Source of the DNA: Tenodera sinensis
Lineage: Eukaryota > Arthropoda > Insecta > Mantodea > Mantidae
Assembly (NCBI GenBank): GCA_030765045.1
Contig: CM060972.1
Span: forward strand, 2,836,501-2,900,500
Direction of reading: 5' to 3'
Length of the DNA stretch: 64,000 nt
Under the pieces are notes generated by a model. It worked only from the letters and a program-made list of their open reading frames with translations. It did not search any database and had not been told where the DNA came from. This document shows, in pieces, positions 25,101 through 32,057 of this stretch; position 1 is the first letter of the stretch, and every line of letters starts with the position of its first letter. Position numbers and translations under genes: made by a program.

Positions 25101-26557
25101 TGAATAAGATTTTTGATAGGGTATTTTTCTTCAGCTAAGGGAAGAAAGAAAGTAATAAAATGATAGTTTGGTTTAGTTTATAAGTAGAATGCCAATAATA
25201 AAAAAATATTAAATTTTAATGCAAAGTGTATTATTATTTGCAGTCAAAATTAAAAGACAGCATGTCTGAACTGGCAACAATCCTAGAACATGAGACAATG
25301 GACTTCACCAGTTCGCCTCCATCACTCTCGGCACAAGAGGAATCTCCAGAATCTCCAACTGCTCCTGACAGTATTGAAGTTGCAGACACTTCACACACCC
25401 TTTGGGAAAATCTGCACTCCCTATCACTGTAAGTATATCAAGTTTGTGTATATGTGCATGCAGTGCTGGAAACCTGGCCCAGACCATGTCAGCACACTGG
25501 CAGCACTGATATGATCCTGGAAATTGACAACGTTAACAAACAAAACATTTATTTAGTTATTTACTTAAGGCGAGTAGGGATTTAGCATAGGAGGTGACTG
25601 GGATGCGTACAGTGAAAGAAACTTCTGCAGCCGAGGGGAAAAAGGAGTTAAGAGACATGGCAGTTAAAGAGCAGATAAACGAAACAGTTTTAGTATGAGA
25701 TAAAGGACTGGCAGAGAGATTCAGACAAGAGCAGATGATATACGATAGGGGAAACAAATGGATACATTAAAACTGGAAATTCAAAACTTAAAAATGTGAC
25801 TGAGGAGACAGAGTTTGTAAGGCTGATTGAAACAGTTTCTGTAAGTTTGTTCAGAAAAGAATTCTTGATTACTGACATGGGGCTGTTGCTTTTAAGCACA
25901 CTTTAAAACCATTGGTCTGGGTCAGGTTGAACCCTGGGTCTTTTAAAATTATTAAATATTATTCAAATACCTTTTAATTATAGTATTGATTTTGATTTAG
26001 CAACTTTAAGCATCTTTTAATTTAAGATTTGGTGACTTTTGGCTAACAGTACTCGTAATTGCCAACACTGCTATGTGATGGGGATGATAAACATAGCACA
26101 TTCCTGCCAGTGGTCAGACAGTTCACATTTATCACATTGTGGAATCTTGCCAGCTTTTGTCAAGTCTTGCCCAGTCTTGTCCAAGTCTTGCCTTGTCCAC
26201 TTGAATATTTGACAAGTTTTGTTGTAAACAGTTGAGTTGAAAAGCCAGTTTGATGATGTCCAAAGAATAACGAGGTATATCTGCATGTGTTGGAGTGAGT
26301 GAGTGAGTGAGTGGACATAATAGTTTAAGTTGTTAATGTTGTGCAGGTCTGAACTTCTCAATCAGCAGAGGGTTACACGGGAAGAAAAGAAACGCTTAAG
26401 AAGGTCTTTGCGAGAATTTGAAGACGAGTTTCAGCGCCGAACTGGCAAGAAGTTGCAGCGAGAGGATCGCCTGCCCATGAGTGCAACTTACATTGCTTAT
26501 AAGCAGGCAAAGGCGAAATTGCGCCTTCTTGAAGCTTTGGTCACTAAACAGACATAA
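3991..26557 (+). CDS. fam13: FAM13-family gene, 3' eleven coding exons (spliced, 5'-partial)
   Basis: Eleven exons (3991-4146, 4461-4635, 7121-7393, 9854-10003, 12933-13067, 15224-15360, 15481-15620, 17923-18050, 20825-21040, 25244-25428, 26347-26557) all have AG/GT borders and fully compatible phases. They total 1906 nt, giving 634 residues after one leftover base. The family is recognised from the TPPLDLSTL/VDCTEP motif of exon 5 and the related FE-x-EFG / LFGRPVTKGE / FEDEFQ segments of exons 7, 9 and 11. Vertebrate FAM13A (about 1023 aa) and FAM13B (about 915 aa) have an N-terminal RhoGAP domain and FAM13C lacks it. The part seen here matches the C-terminal region, so I cannot tell whether a RhoGAP is encoded to the left. 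The region is hydrophilic and Ser-rich, with basic clusters and predicted coiled coils and no membrane segment. FAM13A has been linked to Wnt and insulin signalling in vertebrates; the insect role is not deducible here. The family assignment is confident; the exact paralogue name is not. Confidence 0.5.
4461..4635 (+). CDS. fam13: FAM13 exon 2
   Basis: The acceptor is ttgtgcatag and the donor is gtaagt. The first base completes the split Arg codon from exon 1 and the exon ends in phase 0. It encodes SNSEERPFEDGGVHHKD, then SIRRVSSHEDFSLVKGRS. The RRVSS core fits a basophilic kinase site and a possible 14-3-3 site. That reading is inferred from sequence and from reported 14-3-3 binding of FAM13A; it is not shown here. 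Confidence 0.5.
4636..7120. other. fam13: FAM13 intron 2
   Basis: A 2.5-kb intron that contains a strand-biased region at 5370-5885 ending in an (ATTC)n tail. The remainder is AT-rich and unrecognised. Confidence 0.5.
5370..5886 (+). mobile_element. Probable 3' end of a non-LTR retrotransposon with (ATTC)n tail
   Basis: The plus strand is strikingly A/C-rich and G-poor. A 43-codon frame from ATG 5376 to TAA 5505-5507 includes PPLITLIDVYDKYQQ and a run of Glu then Gln. The region ends in a hairpin-prone segment (agggcatgccgaaagacatgcc) followed by a short ATTC microsatellite at 5869-5885. A simple-repeat tail after a structured end is typical of LINEs of the CR1, L2 and RTE groups. The class is inferred from this layout alone. 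Confidence 0.5.
7121..7393 (+). CDS. fam13: FAM13 exon 3
   Basis: The acceptor is tttttccag and the donor is gttagt. At 273 bp this is the longest visible exon, phase 0 at both ends. The true frame begins RNSGLPLHERNAA and continues through VEMFEDSEHERRRSSERFS, RAVTPRGRRNMARRRHQ and LTHKKSPPEEQDGSGSSK. The last part is a strongly basic stretch resembling a bipartite nuclear signal. A longer open frame in another register over the same bases is a shadow. Confidence 0.5.
7394..9853. other. fam13: FAM13 intron 3
   Basis: A 2.46-kb intron. It contains the RT fragment at 8550-9085 (minus) and a pair of short inverted sequences (GAACCTCACTTATAT at about 7505 and its complement at about 9600) that may be transposon ends. 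Confidence 0.5.
8538..9085 (-). pseudogene. Non-LTR retrotransposon reverse transcriptase fragment
   Basis: The minus strand encodes TDLTKAFD, a stop, ISHNILFDKPYYYGIRG, then VPQGSGPGPFLFLIYVNDL and YADDTTLL. These are fingers/palm motifs of a LINE reverse transcriptase, with the catalytic YADD preserved. The in-frame TGA replaces the Trp usual after KAFD. Sequence on both sides lacks the rest of the ORF, so this is a truncated, inactive piece inside FAM13 intron 3. The PQG/LFLIYVNDL/YADD style suggests the jockey group. Confidence 0.5.
9854..10003 (+). CDS. fam13: FAM13 exon 4
   Basis: A 150-bp exon, phase 0 at both ends, with acceptor ttgtttgcag and donor gtatac. It encodes ENEDQDGLVASSRLSHQA, then a Ser/Asp-rich acidic segment (SSTSDEDSSQDASSNSSS) ending HSFLQLHTQ. 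The low-complexity composition suggests a disordered linker with possible casein-kinase-type phosphorylation sites. Confidence 0.5.
11572..11822 (+). repeat. tRNA-derived SINE with poly(A) tail
   Basis: A tRNA-like head (gatggttagcatg A box near 11582, gtttgaacctc B box near 11621) is followed by a T-rich segment, a body reading aggttttcccatatcctgag, and an A15 tail at 11808-11822. No clear target-site duplication was found. Confidence 0.5.
12148..12860 (+). pseudogene. Degraded pogo/Tigger-like transposase N-terminus
   Basis: In the frame starting gtaagatacagggcc near 12579 the translation reads YRAFGKKET, then NISI-stop-EASEKF-stop-VPISTLGDQIKG, then GTGKDVPRKLYT and FTDEHENELYNHVVALDGQ. 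This matches the helix-turn-helix layout of CENP-B/pogo transposases (repetitive Ala/Ser helix, VPxSTLxDxIKG, then the second DNA-binding block). Five in-frame stops make it a relic. The paired gatatcggacag (about 12160) and ggtatcggacacc (about 12502) upstream may belong to its 5' region. Confidence 0.5.
12933..13067 (+). CDS. fam13: FAM13 exon 5, carrying the family signature
   Basis: The acceptor is taacttgcag and the donor is gtaagt; 135 bp, phase 0 at both ends. It encodes ERERSPSPAPSPCTPPLDLS followed by TLHQQVDCTEPLTSFSNWSF and AHRQP. The TPPLDLSTL...VDCTEP block is the most recognisable conserved motif of FAM13 proteins. An open frame from 12968 overlaps it in a different register and runs into intron, so it is not the coding frame. 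Confidence 0.5.
13127..13590 (-). pseudogene. Penelope-like GIY-YIG terminal fragment, left arm of an inverted pair
   Basis: The minus strand encodes KDHFRNIKYKQIDKSAVADH then FWSFNHEINPKVKLLKQLNG and PIDLMLWEKIFILK. A KSAVADH...HEI...VKLL pattern is typical of the C-terminal GIY-YIG endonuclease of Penelope-like elements. The N-terminal GIY-YIG core is degenerate. The 3' flank down to 13127 is also shared with the right arm. Confidence 0.5.
13781..14117 (+). pseudogene. Penelope-like GIY-YIG terminal fragment, right arm of an inverted pair
   Basis: Encodes MKCKQLDKSAVVDHFWSFNH then EINPEVKLLKQLNGPIDLMV and WEKIFLLKNKKHVMNFE. This is the inverted counterpart of 13127-13590 and shares about 120 bp of non-coding 3' flank (ggttggcgaca...gatcttgcaatact). 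The arms are separated by about 190 bp and could fold back on each other. Confidence 0.5.
14181..14340 (-). repeat. SINE family A copy, head-to-head with the next
   Basis: The minus strand has agagcagccatgg...ggttcaaataccagctatggc followed by ctacctctcaaac and atgccaac-type sequence, also found at 15920-16090 and 32058-32340. Its inner segment (gactcacatttcagacaagtagccc) is the reverse complement of 14357-14395. Confidence 0.5.
14345..14580 (+). repeat. SINE family A copy with tRNA-like head
   Basis: Contains a tRNA-like unit gatagctcagtggttacagc ... ggttcaaatcctgg (14463-14525) preceded by agttgcctttggga and ctggcaagttgcc. A similar arrangement is seen at 32220-32340. Confidence 0.5.
14600..14930 (-). 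repeat. SINE family B, minus-strand copy
   Basis: The minus strand starts with a tRNA-like head: CTGTAGCGCAGTTGGAGGCG, then CCAGGTTTGATCCCCGGTACC. A 250-bp body follows, containing gggaggtctgg, ctcgttaggtcc, gatggagaagtag and caccctccagtactgcacccc. It matches 19931-20245 along most of its length. Confidence 0.5.
15224..15360 (+). CDS. fam13: FAM13 exon 6
   Basis: The acceptor is gtgttacag and the donor is gtacct. The exon enters in phase 0 and leaves two bases into a Ser codon. It encodes EEAVVSRQMMMSPRSSLALI, then HRDHNGISAPVEEDTRVKQL and SKQINR. The final segment begins the helical region that continues in exon 7, 120 bp downstream. Confidence 0.5.
15481..15620 (+). CDS. fam13: FAM13 exon 7, first FAM13 helical motif
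   Basis: The acceptor is attgcttgcag and the donor is gtaagt; exon 6 donates two bases of the first codon. It encodes LKKKLKRYEEDFEHEFGFRP then SHADKMGNKEVKKICADLSK and LRKELK. The order is a charged helix, an FExEFGxRP turn, and a second charged helix. The same layout recurs in exons 9 and 11. The composition suggests coiled coil. Confidence 0.5.
15920..16095. repeat. SINE family A foldback fragment
   Basis: The first 80 bp match the reverse complement of 32058-32135 (atgccaacaaacttactgtt ... tttgagaggtaca). Perfect 14-bp inverted arms, aactgaaaaattca (16010-16023) and its complement (16050-16063), are nested inside ttgagaggta/tacctctcaa arms (15993-16002 and 16071-16080). Confidence 0.5.
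16660..17773 (-). mobile_element. Degraded mariner transposon with both terminal inverted repeats
   Basis: The left end acgaggtgatcccaaaagta and the complement of the right end (atgagggtaatcacaaaagt), each followed by aaggtc(c/t)cc, form imperfect terminal inverted repeats. Each is bordered by a TA (16660-16661 and 17772-17773), as expected for mariner insertion. The minus strand carries transposase pieces in several frames, including KVCTRCIPTMLTQDHKRQHA, HQFLQRFADERDSLLDSMVT and GDETRALHFT (mariner GDE(T)W region, Trp lost). It is about 1.1 kb against roughly 1.3 kb for full-length elements, and it is frameshifted, so it is inactive. Confidence 0.5.
17923..18050 (+). CDS. fam13: FAM13 exon 8
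   Basis: The acceptor is tttgtttctag and the donor is gtatgt. The exon completes a split Gln codon and ends in phase 0. It encodes LKEDPLAPVLPRSESVVTEK then SSARHREKKSANLEEKLQEV and EK. This is a short Pro-containing linker followed by the start of another charged helix that runs into exon 9. Confidence 0.5.
18240..19320 (-). pseudogene. Degraded Tc1/mariner-superfamily DDE transposase
   Basis: From the N-terminal side on the minus strand: MSSLANSGSISPRENFQQQG (19318 downward), then a helix-turn-helix-like block (SGKRKIILRVYDY ... VSELHKATGVSRPTLFILRK, about 18930-18770), then an intact 110-residue segment with KIVYLDESWVNEGH, KDRTIKTPKEALLAGLSTGL and APTARGPQFVILHA (18579-18241). YLDESW carries an acidic catalytic residue of the DDE_3 type. 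The C-terminal catalytic segment is missing at the 18240 edge, and stops and frameshifts lie between the blocks. Confidence 0.5.
19931..20245 (+). repeat. SINE family B, plus-strand copy
   Basis: Begins tgcctctggtgcagagg, then ccaggtttgatctccggtacc (B box), and continues with the same body as 14600-14930 in opposite orientation. An internal (G)11 run lies at 20032-20042. It opens spurious minus-strand reading frames. Confidence 0.5.
20825..21040 (+). CDS. fam13: FAM13 exon 9, second helical motif
   Basis: A 216-bp exon, phase 0 at both ends, with acceptor ttctcttgcag and donor gtgagt. It encodes HLEEKRTLAGRPENLEELSK, EQILDEKIAVQKALLYLEGL, FGRPVTKGERELMHPLYDRY and RALKRLVIRSGS. The LFGRPVTKxER / YDRYRxLKR block is strongly characteristic of FAM13 and is the best-conserved exon here. 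Confidence 0.5.
21200..22858 (+). repeat. 40-bp minisatellite, about 41 copies
   Basis: The unit is cagggtcagcctgtcttgtg followed by ctgcatgccgagcagatgtt. The 40-bp period is exact throughout, with only substitutions: c/g after ggtcag, gccg/gctg/acgg near the unit centre, ctgc/gtgc/ctac. The unit has no stop codon in any forward frame, so long Cys-rich frames appear in all three registers. These are artefacts inside an intron. Variant units such as the acgg type occur in runs, which indicates local homogenisation. Confidence 0.5.
22930..23285 (+). mobile_element. 5'-truncated LINE C-terminus with (CAA)n tail
   Basis: The frame beginning near 22930 encodes CHSYLQEIETNAKDKKW, PRKTAVAAFRLLTNHDCLA, HLYRIGISASPICVLCNDP and EMNEDHLKACEAL, then YWKARMLMASLPDARH and a stop (TAG 23268-23270). 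The RLxTxHDCLxxHLYRIGI plus CxxC-x8-H-x4-C segment is the typical 3' end of insect non-LTR retrotransposon ORFs. A (CAA)n tail follows at about 23271-23289. A 14-bp direct repeat, acaaagtgatagaa, flanks it (22916-22929 and 23286-23299). Confidence 0.5.
24387..24570 (-). repeat. Unclassified dispersed repeat, copy 1
   Basis: The reverse complement is closely similar to 33306-33490; both encode a related hydrophobic spurious frame that includes SYSYIF, EIN and LLGTRGI. The class and ends are unknown. Confidence 0.5.
24880..24894. repeat. (G)15 homopolymer
   Basis: Fifteen consecutive G within FAM13 intron 9. Length is likely polymorphic, and a quadruplex could form on the plus strand. Confidence 0.5.
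25244..25428 (+). CDS. fam13: FAM13 exon 10
   Basis: The acceptor is tatttgcag and the donor is gtaagt. The exon enters in phase 0 and leaves after two bases of a Leu codon. It encodes SKLKDSMSELATILEHETMD, FTSSPPSLSAQEESPESPTA and PDSIEVADTSHTLWENLHSL. It is an acidic Ser/Pro-rich linker between the second and third helical motifs. The preceding 4.2-kb intron contains the 40-bp minisatellite and a LINE fragment. Confidence 0.5.
25429..26346. other. fam13: FAM13 intron 10
   Basis: A 0.9-kb intron. The stretch 25560-25930 is purine-rich with degenerate coding-like texture and ends in a tRNA-like ggttgaaccctgg, so it is probably old transposon debris. A (GAGT)n run sits at 26294-26313, about 30 bp before the acceptor. 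Confidence 0.5.
26347..26557 (+). CDS. fam13: FAM13 terminal coding exon, third helical motif
   Basis: The acceptor is ttgtgcag after a (GAGT)n run, and the stop TAA is at 26555-26557. It encodes SELLNQQRVTREEKKRLRRS, LREFEDEFQRRTGKKLQRED, RLPMSATYIAYKQAKAKLRL and LEALVTKQT. This closes with the family's C-terminal FExxF / EDRLPM / YxxYKxxKAKLRLLE pattern, so the natural C-terminus appears intact. Confidence 0.5.
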
Positions 26558-26830
26558 ATATCTTTCAAGCTTTCCGGATTTAAATGTCTGTGTTGTATTA
26601 GGTCGGAGTGGAAGTTTAAGATAAATGTAGTTGATGCTAACAACATTGAAAATGTTATTTTGAAACAAGGGGAAGCTAAATTAAAGAGATGTTTTTTCCT
26701 CTGTCTTGTTGTATCTTCTTCCTTTTCTTTGTATGGTCTTTTGGTGTTCTTAGAAAATGCAGAAACATAGCAATCAATAATCATATAGCAAATACAAATA
26801 AATGCCTGTGATGTTCACTTTGGATTGTTT
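26558..26830 (+). other. fam13: Probable FAM13 3' UTR with polyadenylation signal
   Basis: AT-rich non-coding sequence follows the stop codon. The first canonical AATAAA lies at 26797-26802, about 240 bp downstream, and would give a short 3' UTR. Another AATAAA occurs near 27054, so a longer isoform is possible. The end is inferred from the signal only. Confidence 0.5.
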
Positions 26831-28417
26831 ATCGGATGGTTTAACTGAACCTCTGAAACAAGAGAAACTATTAAATAGAGAGCAAATTTAACAATTATAA
26901 TAAATATTTGTGACAAAACTATTATAAATTTCTTGGGAGTATTTTGCAATTGCATCCTGAGCTTATTGATCATCTGTTTTGTTGTTATGGTTACTGCCGC
27001 AAGGTGACGGATGGTTCTTTTATTGCTGTGTGCCTAATGCACAGGAGTTAACAATAAAGTCACTCTTCCAGTGTTTAGAAGTTCTACTGTTGCCAGAGCA
27101 CAATGTCACTATTGTAATCTTATGAAGATGTTACCCAAGCAATAATTAGCCCAAAAACAACAGCATAAAACCATTTTGCATGGTAAATCGGCAATTAAGG
27201 CAGTCTTCTATAAGTTTCTTCAATTGACTATTTTCATTAGGCTCTATTCTTATAAAAAACAAATTTGAGCAAAAATACAATCCTTTTTATCAATTTATAG
27301 AAAAATTTATAGTAATAGCAGTTAGTAATAAATTTTAGTGGACACCATGTTTTGATATTTTGGTGACCATTTCATCCACACACAATCCCCAGTATGGGGC
27401 CACACTAGTCGCCTGGTACTAACCTTTGCCCGCATTGTCCACTGTGGGATGCCATGAAAAGTTTGTATTTATATATATTGGCATTTTGTTAGGTTATAAT
27501 TTCACTTTGCTACCCCACATACAACCTGTCCGTGCTGGAAGTAAAACAAATTTGTTAACAGAATCAGTTAGCTGTATTTTCAAGTTCATTATGCAATCTT
27601 TATTCTCCAAAATAAATAATTTTTTCCCATACCTTTAAATCAATAGGTCCATTTAAATGCTTAAATAATTTAACCCCTGAACTTATTTCATAGTTAAATT
27701 GCCAAAATGATCTGGCAGAACTGACTTACAGTCTGTTTATATTTAATATTTCCAAAATGTTCTTTTATTCTGGTTTCCAAATGACGTTTAGTCTTTCACA
27801 ACACAAACCAATAAGCTGAGGATTGCTAAACTAGTTGTCGGGAACTTATAATTCCACCGCTACATAAGTGAAGTTTTGTTACAAATATTGGTTAAGTTTG
27901 TATTGCTTCACTGCCGATAGCTTCAGTTTTTACGTTTTATAGAGCAGATTGCTTCTATAGTGTAGTGTTCTATTTTGTTATGTTACACACAATCAAGTTG
28001 CATTGGTTTCTGATAGGGAATTAAATACATGCATCTTTTAAACATATCCAAAGTTCTCTTCAATAAGAATTAAGTTAGAAAGGTGAACATTTGCACACAA
28101 CACCTCGCCATGCTAAATGAAAAAACTAAAATTGCTTAGACAAGACTTTTTTTTAAATGCCCCATGCACGTGTAGTAACGTCGTGATATATAGCAAGAGT
28201 TCCAGTAATGTTAGCATAGCTTCTACTTGTATGTGCTCGCTGGTACATACTGTGTCATAAATATGCTTAACTTTTTTATCAAAGGAACATATAATATACT
28301 ATGTATAATATGACGTGCAATATTGTTTTATATACGTACCTAATGTTGGGTGGCTTTGTACTGCCAGAATTAGCAAAATTGTATCTCTCATTACAAAATC
28401 TTATTTAAATGACATTA
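26831..28417. other. Intergenic region after FAM13
   Basis: AT-rich sequence without genes. The only recognised element is the Penelope-like remnant at 27580-27830. Confidence 0.5.
27580..27830 (-). pseudogene. Penelope-like GIY-YIG remnant, third copy
   Basis: The minus strand carries HLETRIKEHFGNIKYKQ, then a frameshifted HEI-like region, then HLNGPID and KVWEKI. This is a more decayed relative of the two fragments at 13127-14117. Confidence 0.5.
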
Positions 28418-28852
28418 CAGTAGAACGCTGGTTATCCAAGGTAATGTGGACCAGCGTCATCTGAGATTAATGAAAACTCAGGTAATACCTACAGATAGCT
28501 GCAAGGGTGTACAAACTTGTGTGTTAGCAAATGTAAGCCACTGTTTGCTTGTAAATGTACTACAACCCATTTAACCCATTTTCTTTTCACGCTCATTGTA
28601 GAATTGAAATCTGTGTGTATGTACGTTTATACATTCCATAAATCCAATAACAGGTGTGTGGGGCTTGTGGTGATTAGATGTGTACATACCTGACAGCCAG
28701 CAGTTCTCACTTGTGGAGAGTCGCGATGCTTCAGGTATGTTCCAAAGTGCATATCAGCGATAACACTATAAATGTAATGGGAATTTGTTCTTTATGGCAA
28801 AACCTTGAATACAAGTAATGTAGATTTGGGTCGGATAATCAGGGTTCTACTG
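28418..28852. mobile_element. Non-autonomous pogo/Tigger-like MITE
   Basis: Terminal inverted repeats are cagtagaacgctggttatcc (28418-28437) and, as complement of the right end, cagtagaaccctgattatcc, with only two mismatches in 20. CAGTAGAAC...TTATCC ends and an adjacent TA on the left (28416-28417) fit the pogo group. At 435 bp, with no transposase frame, it would be mobilised in trans. The right-flank TA has become CA. Confidence 0.5.
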
Positions 28853-30889
28853 CATTTACAAACATACTCCCTTAATTTCAAATTGAAAGAAGTTAGTAAC
28901 AGTGAAGCTTAATAATTTAGAAATTATTTGAGACTATTTTTGTCACACTTCACTTACACTTTCAAGAGTTATCACTCTCATCCTTAGCTGAAATAGAGTG
29001 AATGAGCACTAAGATAAGCATAGGCAAGGGCTGCTCTTGGCCATTATTTTCAATTGGACAGCCCTTTGCTGTTATTCCTTACAAACAAGCATTATTATTT
29101 TCCTCTGTTATCAACATTTTGTTACCTCCCCTCCTTCTTTCTCCTGCCTATCAATTTTCATTTTGTCTGTTAATCTATTAAACACTTATCATATATATCC
29201 CCACTCTACCCTCTTTTTCTTTCTGACACTCCCCTGCTAATAGATGGAAAACCTCCCCCTTTGCTCTCTCCCCCATACTTCTCCTTGTCAAACTTATGTT
29301 CTTGTGGGACTTCAATGGAAAATATGCCAGCTGCTTGGTAGGAAGCCTTTGTCACCAAGTACAGACATTGAATTCTGAAATGAGACTCCAGTCCTACTGA
29401 TGCTACCAACATCAGTTGACCAGATAACTCTTAGAACATGGCTGAGTGAGTGAAATTGGGGACAAAAAGCAACTCAAATAATTTGTAAATGTTCCTTTAA
29501 GCTCCTTTTATTAAGCAGGAAATGACAGATATGCCGTTGAAAGGAGAAATCTTATTTTTATAAGCACACAAAAGTTGAAGTTGGTTTGTGTACATTTTTT
29601 TAAAAATTGTTTTGATCAAGTTTGTTGCTTATTTGTGTATGAGAAGCAAAGTGGATAACTGATTCTAAAATCAGTGTTCAAAGCAGAAAAGGAAAGGAAG
29701 AACTTGTAAGTAAAAACTACTTTCTAACTCAAAATTTAAGTCTATAACAATTTAGATGTTTTAGAATTTAAAAAAGAAGCAATTATATCAAAGGATTATA
29801 TGGAGGAAAAACTGAAACAAGGCAAGTAAGGGTGTTTTGTGAGGCTATACAAAACATTCAGCCAAACATCAAAATATTGTGTTAGCTCTATTATTTTTCC
29901 ATTTATTCATTTTTAAATGAAATTTCAAAAGTGGTGTCTAATGCCATTTGTGATTCTAGAGGCATAGCAATTAATATCTTACCACCACATGTACATTTCT
30001 TACACATGGGTGAAACATGGACTGAGTAATAAGACATAATATAGTACAAGTTTAATTTAAGAAAATATTTTAAAGCAGTAATAAACTGTTTGAGGTGACC
30101 AAAGGCCGCAAATCATTTATGAGAATGTTACTTGTTGTTAAGATTAGAAGTATTCAATTTTTAAGAATCTTTCTCCGAAAGAAGTTATGTAGAAGGCTTT
30201 TAGAATATTGCTGCAGCAAATAATAATTGAATGCAAATAAAATACAACAGTAACAAACTAACTACAAGTCTGACCGCAACTTTAAGTATTTTTATTATTC
30301 AGTACAGTACTTGATATAGTTTAATATGTTAATTTTATTGGGTAGTAATGTATGCTAATGAAAGTAAACTTCACAACAAGCAAATTGTGAATGGAGATGA
30401 AGGATATGTGGAAGACTGATTTAATTACTTTCAAGTTTTTTCTCTTAGTGTAAAAATTGTTGCTATCTTTTATTAATATCTGTGTTGGCAAAGCTCAGAT
30501 TAATAAGCAAGAATGTAATTTTGTACTTAATGTAGGAATGTTGCTTGGTTTAAAATATTTTATTTGATGGCATCAAATGATGTCCAAGTGTTGTAATGTG
30601 ATGAAATATAAAATTTAAAGTATTTCATACAAATTTTTATTTTTGTTCTCATCCACCTTCATAGAATGGTAATAAAAGTGATGCCACCTAGTGTGACACA
30701 ACAAGAAACAGGGTTGGTGAAGGCACGCAACAATTACTTGAGCTAGTAAATTGAAACCTATGTCAACATTTAAAAACCACATTCTGCTCCAACTTATTTG
30801 TAATAATATTTAAAACAAGATTAGTTTCGGAAAGGATCCTCTCCATCATTCAGCTGTTTAGAAATCTGATTCAACATCAGGTAAAGGGT
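28853..30889. other. Intergenic sequence, no gene seen
   Basis: AT-rich sequence. A pyrimidine-rich stretch at about 29120-29280 opens short frames on both strands, but nothing recognisable is encoded. Confidence 0.5.
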
Positions 30890-31074
30890 AGCGGTACAAA
30901 GGGGGACACCTTGCTCATGTCGACCTAGGCTACCACCCCCAGGAGGCAGGGATAGAATGAGGGAATCGAAGGGCTGCTATCAGACTCGCACCTAGGTGCG
31001 CGGAAGTCCCTAACCAGTGCTGATATGTCTTCATCCCGGCACAAGGCCCTGCCAAGCACCCAGCATCACACCCT
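30890..31074. repeat. GC-rich dispersed-repeat head leading into the 103-bp tandem
   Basis: A moderately GC-rich block (tcgacctaggctaccacccc ... cttcatcccggcacaaggcc) that ends exactly where the first tandem unit begins. It may be the body of a SINE or LINE whose 3' part was amplified. The class is not recognised. Confidence 0.5.
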
Positions 31075-32057
31075 GAGTCTGGGGTGGTATCACACGAAGT
31101 GCCCCATCCCACCCAATGGAGGACAAGGGCAACCAGACGCCACCTAGTGCCGAGAACAGCAGTTACCATGCGACCACGAGTCTGTTTTTATTTTTATTTA
31201 TTTTTTTTTTTTTATTTAAGATTCTTTATTGTTCTACATGTTCCATTACAATATGTAATACTACATGTTGGGTTTGCTTATTATAAATTTAACATTAATA
31301 ATTACATAGATTTATACAGTTCAATTATTTTTTGTCAGATCAATTGCATTGGCATACTGAATATATTCTTTAAAATAACTAGGAGTCTGGGGTGGTATCA
31401 CACGAAGTGCCCCCCCCCCCCCCCCCAATGGAGGACAAGGGCCACCAGACGCCACCTAGAGCCGAGAACAGCAGTTACCATGTGACCAGGAGTCTGGGGT
31501 GGTATCACACGAAGCGCCCCCGCCCCCCCAATGGAGGACCAGGGCCACCAGACGCCACCTAGAGCCGAGAACAGCAGTTACCATGTGACCAGGAGTCTGG
31601 GGTGGTATCACACGAAGTGCCCCCCCCCCCCATGGAGGACAACGGCCACCAGACGCCACCTAGCGCCGAGAACAGCAGTTATCATGTGACCACAAGTCTG
31701 GGGTGGTATCACACGAAGCGCTCCACCCTCCCCAATGGAGGACAAGGGCCACCAGACGCCACCTAGCACCGAGAACAGCAGTTACCATGTGACCACGAGT
31801 CTGGGGTGGTATCACACGAAGTGCCCCGCCTCCCAATGGAGGACAAGGGCCACCAGACGCCACCTAGTGCCAAGAACAGCAGTTACCATGTGACCACGAG
31901 TCTGGGGTGGTATCACACGAAGCGCCCCCCCCCCCCCCCCTCAATGGAGGACAAGGGCCACCAGACGCCACCTAGTGCCGAGAACAGCAGTTGCCATGTG
32001 ACCACGAGTCTGGGGTGGTATCACACGAAGCGACCCCCTCCCCCCCAATGGAGGACC
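31075..32057. repeat. Tandem repeat of about 103 bp, eight copies, interrupted
   Basis: Units start at gagtctggggtggtatcaca at about 31075, 31383, 31490, 31593, 31694, 31797, 31898 and 32004. Each includes a C tract of variable length (up to 17 at 31410-31426), aatggaggacaagggccacc, agacgccacctag and cgagaacagcagttaccatg. Length differences between units come mainly from the C tract. The first unit is separated from the rest by a retroinsertion. Confidence 0.5.
31185..31382 (-). mobile_element. Poly(A) retroinsertion within the 103-bp tandem
   Basis: A 198-bp AT-rich insert begins with a T-rich run on the plus strand (a poly(A) tail on the minus strand). On the minus strand AATAAAGAATC lies just before the tail. 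A 7-bp gagtctg is present on both sides (31178-31184 and 31383-31389), consistent with a target-site duplication. It looks like a 5'-truncated LINE 3' end. Confidence 0.5.

Larger units (their letters stand above)
21041..25243. other. fam13: FAM13 intron 9
   Basis: A 4.2-kb intron with a minisatellite (21200-22858), a LINE fragment (22930-23285), a dispersed repeat (24387-24570) and a (G)15 run. The stretch 23300-24386 is AT-rich with nothing recognised. Confidence 0.5.

Noticed and set aside
30930..31863. Trp/Cys-rich minus-strand frames near 31 kb
   Set aside because: They are translations of the 103-bp tandem unit and its GC-rich head; no conserved domain.
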